Shown here piece by piece: positions 35,303 through 44,547 of a stretch of 55,086 nt of DNA. Numbering within the stretch: the first letter of the stretch is position 1; every line of letters starts with the position of its first letter. Origin of the DNA: Dictyobacter arantiisoli (GTDB lineage Bacteria > Chloroflexota > Ktedonobacteria > Ktedonobacterales > Ktedonobacteraceae); NCBI RefSeq assembly GCF_008326305.1, contig NZ_BIXY01000046.1:1-55086 (forward strand). The letters run 5' to 3'. The translations under genes were made by a program, and so were the position numbers. A model generated the notes under the pieces. It searched no databases, was not told the origin of the DNA, and saw only the letters and a list, made by a program, of their open reading frames with translations.

Positions 35303-35726
35303 TTAATGCTGATGGGTATCAGAATAATCAGCATTATCAGCACGCTGGCGCATATCATATTCATGGACGCCCTTCTTCAGAGTGCCCAATGCCAGAGTCG
35401 CACAGGTAGGACGTGTCATCACTACTTCGCGCCCAAGCTGGTTCATGAGATCCTCAAAGGTGATATTCTCAATCTCTGCCGGGCTTAATCCCTGGACCAT
35501 TTCAGTAACATATGAAGCTGCAGCCCGACTGATAGTACAACCCTCACCATCCCAGGCGATTTCAGCGAGCTTACCATCTTCTCCGAAGCGAGCCTGCATA
35601 GAAATAACATCCGCGCAACCGGGATTGCCACCATTCAAATTAACATCGGGATGTTCAATTTCTCCCTGATTGCGTGGATTCTCATAATGATCCAACAGAA
35701 AATCAATAGCTTCTTGGCGATTCATA
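35303..35726 (-). CDS. sufU: SufU-type Fe-S assembly/sulfur acceptor protein
   Basis: A 140-aa protein of the IscU/NifU N-terminal family. Three conserved cysteines are in place: GGNPGCADV, GEGCTISRAA and RPTCATLALGT, as in Bacillus SufU, where zinc is bound and sulfur is accepted from SufS. The long loop between the second and third Cys (about 60 residues) is SufU-like. ATG 35726 is chosen because AAGGGGAGA precedes it; a longer frame to 35764 has no such support. The last residues are His-rich (SDTHQH). It stands alone, without sufCDSB genes nearby, so it would act with a suf locus elsewhere. Confidence 0.9.
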
Positions 35727-35955
35727 TTCTCTCCCCTTTGGAGGATGTAGTAATAAGGGCTCAAATGACGTGCGCCCCACTCCGTCCCACATTATAGCAT
35801 GTGACTCATTCGATCGACGTAGCTTCTGGTTTTTGCCAATATCCAGACATCGCTACTGCTCATAATCAGTCAGATATACTACATCATACTTTACCTACTA
35901 AGTAAACACGCTACATGCATTGGCTTATTCCATAGCTGATCATTAAACACTCCAT

Positions 35956-38265
35956 TTAACCAGGCAACTGTACTGTGGCATGCCCAATTTGTATGAGTCG
36001 TTCCGCCAATCCGGTATTGCGCCAGGCCACACGATCATTCTGTATCGCATATTCTAACGCAGCAGGTTGACCAACCAGCACGCAAAAGCGTTTGGCACGC
36101 GTAATTGCTGTGTAGAGCAAATTACGCTGCAGTAACATATGATGCTCACGCACCAACGGTAAAACTACCGCCGGATATTCACTCCCCTGGCTCTTATGAA
36201 CAGTGACAGCGTATGCCAGCACCAATTCATCCAGTTCATGAAAGGCATATTCGACCAGCAAGGGTCCAGCCTCTTCAGCAAACTCGACATTGACGATGAG
36301 ATTCTCTTTGTCAATGCGACGAATAAAACCGACATCCCCATTGAAGACACCCTTATCATAATTGTTCTTCGTCTGCATGACCTTGTCTCCAATACAGAAA
36401 AGACGGTCGGCCCACTCAACTCGCGCCACTGCATTGGGATTGAGCTGAGCCTGCAAACACTGATTCAAAAGCTCCACACCGACCGCCCCCTTATACATTG
36501 GAGCCAGCACCTGAATATCTGAGATCGCATTAAAATGATATCTCGCTGGTAAGCGTTTTTGTACCAGATCGACAATCAATTGCTGGGCACGATAGGGATC
36601 ATCCTCACGCATAAAAAAGAAATCGCTGCTGGCTGCACTCTTTAAACCAGGCACAATACCACTATTAATTTGATGCGCGGTAACAATGATTTGACTTTGC
36701 CTGGCCTGACGAAAAAGATCCATCAAGCGCACGGCTGGCAGGGCTTCGCTTCGCAACAGATCCCGTAAAACATTTCCAGGTCCCACGGATGGCAGTTGAT
36801 CGGCATCGCCCACAAGCAAGATATGTGCAGTATGCGGCAGCGCTTTGAGCAAGTTATAAAACAGCAAAATATCCACCATCGAAAACTCATCCACAATCAC
36901 AAATTGATAGGGCAAAGGATTATCTTCGTTGCGTTGATAGCTATTATCATGGGGAGCATATTCTAATAAACGATGCAGTGTTTTTGCCTGTACTCCGGTA
37001 GCTTCGGTCATACGTTTGGCGGCCCGACCAGTAGGGGCTGCCAGGGCAAAATCCACTTTGCGCGTCCGCAATAACATCAACAAGGCACGTAAGGAGGTAG
37101 ATTTACCCGTACCGGGGCCACCCGTGAGGATCGAAACCTTCTGCTGATAAGCAACCTGTACAGCCTCACGTTGGCGATCAGTCAATTCCATATGGCGGAG
37201 TTCTTTGAGACGATTGAAAACGATCTCCCATTGCTTCTGAGACGTGGGAGGCAAACTGCTTGGCGAGCGTTGCAAAATACGCAGAAGGCGCATTGATCCA
37301 TTCTCGGCATACCAGAAAGGGCCATAATAAATGCGCAATTGCTGCCTGGAAGCCGGAGTATCTCCCATTCCTTGATCATGTACCTCTACTGCAGGAGTAA
37401 GATCGGCAGGGCCAATCTGAGCAGCCGAAATCGATGAAGGGACTGGCTCAATAAACACATCCTGTTCTGAATGCAATTGCTCCATCGCTGCTTGCAGGGT
37501 CTCCTGTGGTACCTGAAGGATATGCGAGGCACGCTGAAGCAAATCATCTTCCAACAGAAAACAATGTCCATCGTCGTTTGCCGCTCGCGTGAGCACATAT
37601 TTTAATCCGCTCGCCAGGCGCGGTATGCTATCGTGGGGCAAGCCTAATTTCACCGCAATATCATCAGCCGTGCGGAAGCCAATCCCTTGTACCTCCTGGG
37701 CCAGTTGATAGGGATTTTCACGAACAACTCGAATGGATTCGCGGCCATATTGTTTGTATACACGTGTTGCTACATTTACCGATACATCATGAGACTGCAA
37801 GAAAAGATGGAGTTCTTTGATATCTGACTGCTCTAACCAGGCTTTCTCAATGCGCTCGCTATCTTTCGAGCTAATCCCCTTCACCTGACGTAACATTTCA
37901 GGTTGCTGCTCAATAATAGCTAATGTCTGCTCGCCGAAGTGATCAACAATCGCCTGAGCCTTCTTTGGCCCGATACCTTTGATCAAACCAGAACCTAAAT
38001 AGCGGATCATACCATCCGTCGAGGCTGGGAGGCGCTGCACAAAGCTCTCCACACGCAACTGGCGACCGTAACGCGAATCACTCTCCCACTCACCTTCTAC
38101 CGACAACAACTCTCCCGGATGCACCCCTGGCAAGACACCAACAATAGTGGTTAAATCATCACGAAAAAGACGCCCTCGATCATTCAAACGAAAGCGAGCA
38201 ACCGTATACTGATTTTCTTCATTGTGAAAAACGATATTTTCAACTGAACCTTCAAGCTTTGGCAT
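35956..38265 (-). CDS. recD2: RecD2 family ATP-dependent DNA helicase
   Basis: A superfamily 1B 5'-3' helicase without RecBC, of about 769 aa. The N-terminus has the OB-like start GSVENIVFHNEENQYTVARF. Helix-hairpin-helix repeats follow at about residues 85-190 (GLIKGIGPKKAQAIVDHFG and GIGFRTADDIAVKLGL). The helicase core has motif I TGGPGTGKST, motif II VIVDEFSMVD, motif III LLVGDADQLPSVGPGNVL and the C-terminal AVTVHKSQGSEYPAVVLP and YTAITRAKR. Length matches the family. The frame is open to a TTG at 38289, but ATG 38265 fits the family start. It acts in replication fork and mismatch-related repair. Monocistronic. Confidence 0.95.
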   Translation of the reverse strand: MPKLEGSVENIVFHNEENQYTVARFRLNDRGRLFRDDLTTIVGVLPGVHPGELLSVEGEWESDSRYGRQLRVESFVQRLPASTDGMIRYLGSGLIKGIGPKKAQAIVDHFGEQTLAIIEQQPEMLRQVKGISSKDSERIEKAWLEQSDIKELHLFLQSHDVSVNVATRVYKQYGRESIRVVRENPYQLAQEVQGIGFRTADDIAVKLGLPHDSIPRLASGLKYVLTRAANDDGHCFLLEDDLLQRASHILQVPQETLQAAMEQLHSEQDVFIEPVPSSISAAQIGPADLTPAVEVHDQGMGDTPASRQQLRIYYGPFWYAENGSMRLLRILQRSPSSLPPTSQKQWEIVFNRLKELRHMELTDRQREAVQVAYQQKVSILTGGPGTGKSTSLRALLMLLRTRKVDFALAAPTGRAAKRMTEATGVQAKTLHRLLEYAPHDNSYQRNEDNPLPYQFVIVDEFSMVDILLFYNLLKALPHTAHILLVGDADQLPSVGPGNVLRDLLRSEALPAVRLMDLFRQARQSQIIVTAHQINSGIVPGLKSAASSDFFFMREDDPYRAQQLIVDLVQKRLPARYHFNAISDIQVLAPMYKGAVGVELLNQCLQAQLNPNAVARVEWADRLFCIGDKVMQTKNNYDKGVFNGDVGFIRRIDKENLIVNVEFAEEAGPLLVEYAFHELDELVLAYAVTVHKSQGSEYPAVVLPLVREHHMLLQRNLLYTAITRAKRFCVLVGQPAALEYAIQNDRVAWRNTGLAERLIQIGHATVQLPG

Positions 38266-38431
38266 ATAACAGCATTCCACACAAAACAAATCAAGGGAAT
38301 AAATAATACCCGTCTATCATAACATAGGACAGCTAGCGCCGTCGAACTCACCATCCGGCCCTTCCGGCCTGCGAAACAGCCAGGAGAAAAGGCGGGCTCC
38401 AATCTGGAACCTGCCTCTATGATTTTTATGT

Positions 38432-39517
38432 TTAGCTTCTTTTGTTGAGAACAACCACATCCTTTGATACATCGGGAAGGATATCGGAAGTTAATTCTGT
38501 CGCAGCTTTTTGGTCGGCCGCCTGTTGTGCAGCAATCTTATTCGACTCGATACGTGGACGCCAGCTACGCTGATATTCAGCCATAACATATGAGCCGATC
38601 ACAGCAATTGCTGCAATGGCCTGAGCAATTAAAGACTCAACATTGGGGAATACCGCGAACCATAATCCCATCCAGCCTGGAATAGGAACATTTATTGGAG
38701 TCGTGGAAATCCAGTGGGCCAACTGCATCTCCTGGATGCTTTCACCAACCATCACGATCAAGACAACGCCCAGCATCACGCCAGTCAGCACAAGCATCTT
38801 TTTATAGGGCAACTTGTGATGCGCCATAAACGTCAGGATACCAACAATGGCCGTGAAGAATAAACCAACGGCGACACCCTCTAACACCACCTGCGATCCA
38901 ACCTGCAAGCGCAGGCTCTGCAAGAAAAGAACGACCTCAAAGCCTTCACGATACATCGCTGAAAAACCGAGCAGCGCCAATCCAAAGGTAGTGCCCGAAC
39001 GATCTTCATTAGCATTCTGCATCAAGGAGCGGCGGCGCTTGTTATGCATTGAAATCCAACCGGTCCAATAAAATTTATGGAAGAACCAGTTCATAACAAC
39101 AAGCAACACAACAATCGCTAAGAGACCCGTCGCAGCCTGAATATCTAATGCCGGTGCACTGACAGCACTTAAAATGGCAATCGCGATAAACCAGGTGGCA
39201 ATCGTCGCAAGAAATCCAATCCCTGATCCCGCCGCAATTGGCTTGCGGTACTCAGTATTCGCTTTAACGAGGCTTGCAGTAAGGGCGGACAAAACCAGGA
39301 TAGCTTCAAGCCCTTCACGAAATACGAGAATACCCGTATTGACAATCACTGCGTTTCGATCCAAATGAGGAGTCAACGGATCAGGATTCCCAGACGCGAC
39401 AATTCCTTGCCAGACAAGGACGCCGACCACAATCAGTCCAGCCACACACAGGAGAATCTTCAAAATACTGAGCCATGTGCTCTTCTTTGATGGCTGCTTC
39501 AGAGGGCTGCTCGCCAT
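38432..39517 (-). CDS. FTR1-family iron permease
   Basis: An inner-membrane protein of 361 aa with about seven transmembrane helices. It contains the two iron-exchange motifs of the FTR1/EfeU family: FREGLEAILVL near residue 70 and YREGFEVVLFL near 195. The first helix is preceded by a Lys-rich cytosolic end and the C-terminus is a 60-residue charged tail. ATG 39517 has AGAGGAAT upstream. Partner genes of EfeUOB systems (periplasmic EfeO, peroxidase EfeB) are absent, so either it acts alone, as in some lineages, or the partners are elsewhere. Iron regulation is expected but no clear Fur or DtxR box was recognised. Confidence 0.92.
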   Translation of the reverse strand: MASSPLKQPSKKSTWLSILKILLCVAGLIVVGVLVWQGIVASGNPDPLTPHLDRNAVIVNTGILVFREGLEAILVLSALTASLVKANTEYRKPIAAGSGIGFLATIATWFIAIAILSAVSAPALDIQAATGLLAIVVLLVVMNWFFHKFYWTGWISMHNKRRRSLMQNANEDRSGTTFGLALLGFSAMYREGFEVVLFLQSLRLQVGSQVVLEGVAVGLFFTAIVGILTFMAHHKLPYKKMLVLTGVMLGVVLIVMVGESIQEMQLAHWISTTPINVPIPGWMGLWFAVFPNVESLIAQAIAAIAVIGSYVMAEYQRSWRPRIESNKIAAQQAADQKAATELTSDILPDVSKDVVVLNKRS

Positions 39518-39694
39518 ATCAATCTATTCCTCTCAACCAAATTAATCCTCGACGTAACACATGCTATAGATTTATAACCTGCTACATCCTCTATGCAAAT
39601 AGGCCTATCCAAAGGATAGAGTTTATTCAGTTTGTGCTAATATACCTACCTACAAAACTGGTAGCATTCCACCCAGCACCACTATTAGGCACTA

Positions 39695-39725
39695 CTAATA
39701 TCCTAGTACTCTACTAGGATATTAG
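39695..39725. promoter_or_regulatory. Perfect 13-bp palindrome upstream of the FTR1 gene
   Basis: CTAATATCCTAGT (39695-39707) and ACTAGGATATTAG (39713-39725) are exact inverted copies with a five-base loop. It lies 178 bases before the FTR1 start and 240 before the plus-strand regulator. It could be an operator or a cruciform/terminator; the regulator is unknown. The 447-base space from 39518 to 39964 holds nothing else except the promoter at 39868-39896. Confidence 0.6.
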
Positions 39726-39867
39726 CATGCTGTGCCATAGATAGTCAAGATCATAGAGGGGAAAATTCAGTCGACATTTAGCGTTGTATTCCTCTGGATT
39801 GGATGTCATTTTGGTTAAAACACGTCCTGCAATATAGTATACTTTCTAGAGTAGATGGGTCAGGCTA

Positions 39868-39896
39868 TTGTAGCCACTAAAAGACTAGGTTATAAT
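39868..39896 (+). promoter_or_regulatory. Sigma-70-type promoter of the large regulator gene
   Basis: TTGTAG (39868-39873) is followed by exactly 17 bases and TATAAT (39891-39896). The predicted start is about 60 bases before the ATG at 39965. Confidence 0.6.
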
Positions 39897-39964
39897 GTGA
39901 AAGATCACCATTTACACTTTCTTCTTATGTAGGATTTGTCTCAATAAGGCAGATAGGCAAAAAT

Positions 39965-42900
39965 ATGATTGGAAAAGTTACCTATCGCCAGCAATTTACA
40001 CGCTGCGGAAAACAACGCTGCCGTAAATGTAAAGAAGGCTCCGGACATGGGCCATACTGGTACGCGTACTGGAGTGAAAATGGACGTACTGTTAGTAAGT
40101 ACATCGGCATTCAATTACCTGAAAATGCACAAAAAGACCAATCTTTAACACTTAATACAGCAACGCTTTCTCCACAAGATGTAACTCCTGTGCTCCGTGT
40201 CTACCTTCTCGGTCAGTTCCGCATTGAGCGAAAAAGCACGTCTGAAGAATGGCAGGGGGTCGATGGTCGGCTCTGGCATCGCCGTCGCGCACGCGCCCTT
40301 CTTGGTTGTCTGCTCAGTAGTCCGAATAGGCGTCTGGGCCGCGAACAGGTCATGAATCTGCTCTGGCCCGACCTGGATGTCGATATTGCGGCCAATCGGC
40401 TTAATGGTGCTGTCCACGAACTAAGACAAATGCTGGAACCAGATCTCACACGTCCCGCCAATTCACAATTGCTACGCCTGGAACGCGATGTGCTTGAACT
40501 TGCCAATGCGAACCAGATCTGGGTCGATGCAGAAGCATTTGAGCTATTAATCAAGGAAGCAGATACCTCAACGGATCCAGTGCGCAGCCGGCAATTACAG
40601 GAGGAGGCTGCAGCGCTTTACCGTGGCAGCTATTTTCTTGAAGAGCTCTATGCAGAATGGGCCACTATACGTCGCGACGCCTTACATCGAGCCTGGGTAG
40701 GCCTCTTACTCAATCTGGCACAGAGTCAGGCCCATCATGAAGAATACGCCAGCGCCATTGAAACGCTGGATCGCCTGCGTGCTGCTGATTCTACCAACGA
40801 AACAGCTCTCCAACATTTGATGATGCTCCTGACACAACGTGACCGCCGTGGTGAAGCACTACAGGTCTATCGTCAATATGAGGCAATGCTTGCGCGCGAA
40901 GAAGAGAGTGAGCCATTACCAGAAACGACAGAACTATATGAAAAGCTACGCCGAGGGCACATACCAGCCCTTTATACCCACACTCCTCCCAAAAGTGAAC
41001 CTTTAAAGATTGAAACATTCAAAGATGAAACGGCCCAGAGAGCATCCCCCACTCCGCTACAAGATGTTCACGCTCAGCCAGAACTCTCTTTTACCAGACC
41101 GATATTTCAATTAGGACGCCATAATCAAAGTCCTCTTATTGGGCGTGAACATGAATTCCAGACGCTTCTTCAGGTCATGCACGATTTAGAAAAATATACA
41201 CATGCAATGGAAAGCGCATATCCCATCGCTAAAGCAAAAGATCCATTTGTATCTCAAAACGTCCAGGCTGCCTCAACATCACGGCCGCGCCATACACACT
41301 TTGTCTTACTGCGTGGTGAATCAGGCATAGGAAAGACCAGACTGGCAGAAGAGCTGAGCCTTGAAGCCTATAAGCTTGGTTGGACCGTAGCCTGGAGCCG
41401 CTCCTATGAACAGGAAAGTTCCATCCCCTATCATCCCTGGACCGACCTGTTACGTACCCTTTTTAAGAGTACTGCAGCCTTCAAGGAACTGGTCAATCAT
41501 CCTAGAGAGGACACGATACTTCAGGAACTGACAAAATCTTCACTCAAGCTGGACCGTTTAAGTGCCTTTCTGCCGGATCTCGAGATTATCAATCAGGCCG
41601 GGACAAATACGAAATCACCACTTGCCATTTCCCATGAACAGGAACGCATTCATCTCTGGGAGGCCGCACTTGGACTCATCAGTACATTTAGTAAGCAACG
41701 CCCACTATTATTAGTACTTGATGATCTGCATTGGGCGGATGATAGCAGTATTGATCTACTGACCTATCTCATTCATCATCTCCAGGATCACTGCATTTTG
41801 CTTATTGGAACGTGTCGTGAAGGCGAGCTTGCCCCACAACATAAACTTCGTTCATTGATCTCAGATCTACAACGCGAACAGGCGATTACCATCGTTCCAG
41901 TGTTGCCTCTTACCCATACTCAGATTGGGACGATGGTCTCCTATTTGCCACAGGATATTGTCCAAAGTATTCAATCACAGGCATCTGGTAATCCTTTTTT
42001 TGCTGAAGAACTTGCTCGCTACATTGGGTCCTCTTATCCAGAAGAGACTGATCAAACAGAAGCAGTTGAGAAAAGGGTGCCTGGCAGTTCGCTTTATAGC
42101 AGCACATCTCCCACTTCCTATCCCCATTCGCGACAGAATGATGTTGCAAACCAGACAGATCGCGACTATGTCGATCCCACCATATCGCTCCCAGAGGGCA
42201 TCGCAGCTGTGCTGGAACGTCGCCTGGGTAGACTGAGCAGTGGATGCCAACAATTGCTAGGGAAAGTCGCCGTGATTGGTGGCTCATTCGAACTACGCCA
42301 GCTACTCCCTCTGGCAACCGAGTATGATGAAGATACCGTCCTCGATTTGCTAGAAGAGGCGCTTAACGCGGGCCTGCTTATCGAAGAAGGAACAGGAGCG
42401 AATATTCACTATCATTTCTGGCATCCACTCATTATTAGCCACCTCTATAGCCGACTCTCGGCGGCGCGTCGGGCCCAACTCCATCGGCGGATTGCTGAAA
42501 CTATCAAAACAACCACGATCAATCAACCAGAGAAAAAAGCGGCGATGATTGTCTACCATCTAAACAAAGGTGGTGGTGATGCCGCTACATTGGCATACTA
42601 TGCCGAATTGGCCGGGAATCAAGCTTATACCCTGGCAGCGTATACAGAAGCACAACAATATTATGTACAAGTCTTTCAAGCACTGACCAATGACGAACAG
42701 CTCTATACCTCCACACATCCAGATGTACATCAAGATATTCAGCATATCATCAAACGTGATGTTGACCAGTTGCCCTTCACAGCGCCCTTGAAGCTCTGCC
42801 ACATACTGGAGCTGGTTGCTGAATGTGGCACTATTCTGGGTGATTTTGCGTTAGGCCGGCAGGTCTATGAATATATCCTTGCTTTACGCACCAGTAACCG

Positions 42901-44473
42901 TTTCCAGCAACATATCTATGCATCCCTTCCAGTTAACGCAAGAGAAGATTTGAGAAAAAAAGAAGCCCAGATTCAAAGTTTGCTCTGGCGGGAAATTGGC
43001 AATACCTGGACCTTTACCAGTGAATATGAACAGGCGTATCTCTGTTATGAACGAGGAAAAGAAGCCATGGTGCAGGCAGGTATATCCAATGGTGCCGCCT
43101 GGGCCTGTCTCCATCTCCAATATGGAGCTCTGCTCCGTTTGGAAGGCGATTACCATCAAGCTCGCCGCTATTTACAAGAAGCCCTCATCATGCTTGAAGG
43201 TATTGTCCATACCCCGTTGACTTCCTCCCTGGAAGGGAATAAAAACTATGCGAAACAGAAACAGATATCCCATCATCAAAACATCTTGACGCCACATGCT
43301 GAACAACCTGCCGATTATCCACTCTCACGTATTGAGCGGGCTTTAACCGGAAATCCACTTGAAATCGGCTATGCCCACGAACGCCTGGGTATTGTCGCCG
43401 CCAGTCTGGGTGAAGTAAATAGCGCGCTGGAACATCTACATACAGCGCTGGCTATTTATGAGCAGAGTGAGCTCATTTCAGAAATGGCTCGCCTCTGTGG
43501 CAACCTTGGAGCCGTCAACATCCTGAAAGGGGCCCACGATGCCGCACGGACCTATATGAAACGCTCATTAGAATTAGCGGAACGGAGCAGCGATATACCC
43601 AATATAACTTTTGTCACCCACAATTTAGGAGATGTGGCTCAACGCTCAGGAGCCTTACAGGAAGCAGAAACCTGGTTTACACAAAGCCTGAGTCTGGCCA
43701 AGCGTATCAATGATCGTGAACGCATCAGTTGGAGTAACATTGCATTGGCCTCTGTGCAAACAGATATGGGAAAAATACCAGAAGCGGTAAATAGTATCCT
43801 GCACGCCTTAAACATCAGCCGTGCCATTAAGAACCAACGCTGCATCCGCTATGCCTTGATTGGTCTGGCAGACCTACGCATTACTCAATGTTTCGCTACG
43901 CAACGGATAACGGATGAAAACGAACGCCATCAATACCAACAGAGACTACTGACACGCGCCAAAACAACGCTGCAGCGTTCGATTGCATTGGACGGCATCG
44001 AGATAGAAAACCTTATCGATGGAAAACATCTACTTGCCCTCGTGCATTTCCTGTTAGGAGATCTCGACCGTGCACAGGAGATTGCACAGCAGACGCTCAA
44101 AGATGCACAGGGACACGAGACAACTCGTATTATTGAGCGAGCTTACCGCCTGCTTGGGCGCATCTATATGGCCCAGGAGCACCCCCAACAGGCCAGCTAT
44201 TACTTTCAGGAAGCAATCCAGATCTGCCAGCAACATGGCCTAAAACTTGATTACGCGCGTACGCTTCACTACTATGGTGCCTTATTGTTGCAACAGAATA
44301 CACACGGACAAAACAACAGGACCGGGTATACTACCAATTATCAACAGGGCTTACGCTACCTACACGATGCGCGCCTAATTTTCAAAGAATGCCATGCAAC
44401 TATTGATCTGGCTACAACAGAGCAGTTGCTGGCAAGTTACAGTAATTCATATACAGCACAAGTAATCTCTTGA
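39965..44473 (+). CDS. Giant BTAD/AAA/TPR transcriptional regulator with N-terminal Cys-rich module
   Basis: A 1502-aa protein combining four parts. Residues 1-50 carry a Cys-rich motif RCGKQRCRKCKEGSGHGPYWYAY, as in small DUF6788-type proteins. Residues about 75-325 are a SARP-like winged helix plus BTAD domain (AANRLNGAVHELRQMLEPDL; GSYFLEELYAEWATIRRDAL). Residues about 390-790 are an AAA/STAND ATPase with Walker A LRGESGIGKTRLAEEL near 450 and Walker B LLLVLDDLHWADD near 580. From about 830 to the end are TPR-like repeats. Such regulators switch on gene sets when a ligand or partner binds the TPR part. The promoter at 39868 fits. The target and ligand are unknown. ATG 39965 has a weak ribosome site. 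Confidence 0.9.
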   Translation: MIGKVTYRQQFTRCGKQRCRKCKEGSGHGPYWYAYWSENGRTVSKYIGIQLPENAQKDQSLTLNTATLSPQDVTPVLRVYLLGQFRIERKSTSEEWQGVDGRLWHRRRARALLGCLLSSPNRRLGREQVMNLLWPDLDVDIAANRLNGAVHELRQMLEPDLTRPANSQLLRLERDVLELANANQIWVDAEAFELLIKEADTSTDPVRSRQLQEEAAALYRGSYFLEELYAEWATIRRDALHRAWVGLLLNLAQSQAHHEEYASAIETLDRLRAADSTNETALQHLMMLLTQRDRRGEALQVYRQYEAMLAREEESEPLPETTELYEKLRRGHIPALYTHTPPKSEPLKIETFKDETAQRASPTPLQDVHAQPELSFTRPIFQLGRHNQSPLIGREHEFQTLLQVMHDLEKYTHAMESAYPIAKAKDPFVSQNVQAASTSRPRHTHFVLLRGESGIGKTRLAEELSLEAYKLGWTVAWSRSYEQESSIPYHPWTDLLRTLFKSTAAFKELVNHPREDTILQELTKSSLKLDRLSAFLPDLEIINQAGTNTKSPLAISHEQERIHLWEAALGLISTFSKQRPLLLVLDDLHWADDSSIDLLTYLIHHLQDHCILLIGTCREGELAPQHKLRSLISDLQREQAITIVPVLPLTHTQIGTMVSYLPQDIVQSIQSQASGNPFFAEELARYIGSSYPEETDQTEAVEKRVPGSSLYSSTSPTSYPHSRQNDVANQTDRDYVDPTISLPEGIAAVLERRLGRLSSGCQQLLGKVAVIGGSFELRQLLPLATEYDEDTVLDLLEEALNAGLLIEEGTGANIHYHFWHPLIISHLYSRLSAARRAQLHRRIAETIKTTTINQPEKKAAMIVYHLNKGGGDAATLAYYAELAGNQAYTLAAYTEAQQYYVQVFQALTNDEQLYTSTHPDVHQDIQHIIKRDVDQLPFTAPLKLCHILELVAECGTILGDFALGRQVYEYILALRTSNRFQQHIYASLPVNAREDLRKKEAQIQSLLWREIGNTWTFTSEYEQAYLCYERGKEAMVQAGISNGAAWACLHLQYGALLRLEGDYHQARRYLQEALIMLEGIVHTPLTSSLEGNKNYAKQKQISHHQNILTPHAEQPADYPLSRIERALTGNPLEIGYAHERLGIVAASLGEVNSALEHLHTALAIYEQSELISEMARLCGNLGAVNILKGAHDAARTYMKRSLELAERSSDIPNITFVTHNLGDVAQRSGALQEAETWFTQSLSLAKRINDRERISWSNIALASVQTDMGKIPEAVNSILHALNISRAIKNQRCIRYALIGLADLRITQCFATQRITDENERHQYQQRLLTRAKTTLQRSIALDGIEIENLIDGKHLLALVHFLLGDLDRAQEIAQQTLKDAQGHETTRIIERAYRLLGRIYMAQEHPQQASYYFQEAIQICQQHGLKLDYARTLHYYGALLLQQNTHGQNNRTGYTTNYQQGLRYLHDARLIFKECHATIDLATTEQLLASYSNSYTAQVIS

Positions 44474-44547
44474 ACCTGTGTTGCAAGGAATAGTGGACGA
44501 GATATATAAACAATAGACAGCACTGTGAGCAAGGTCAGCACAGCGGC

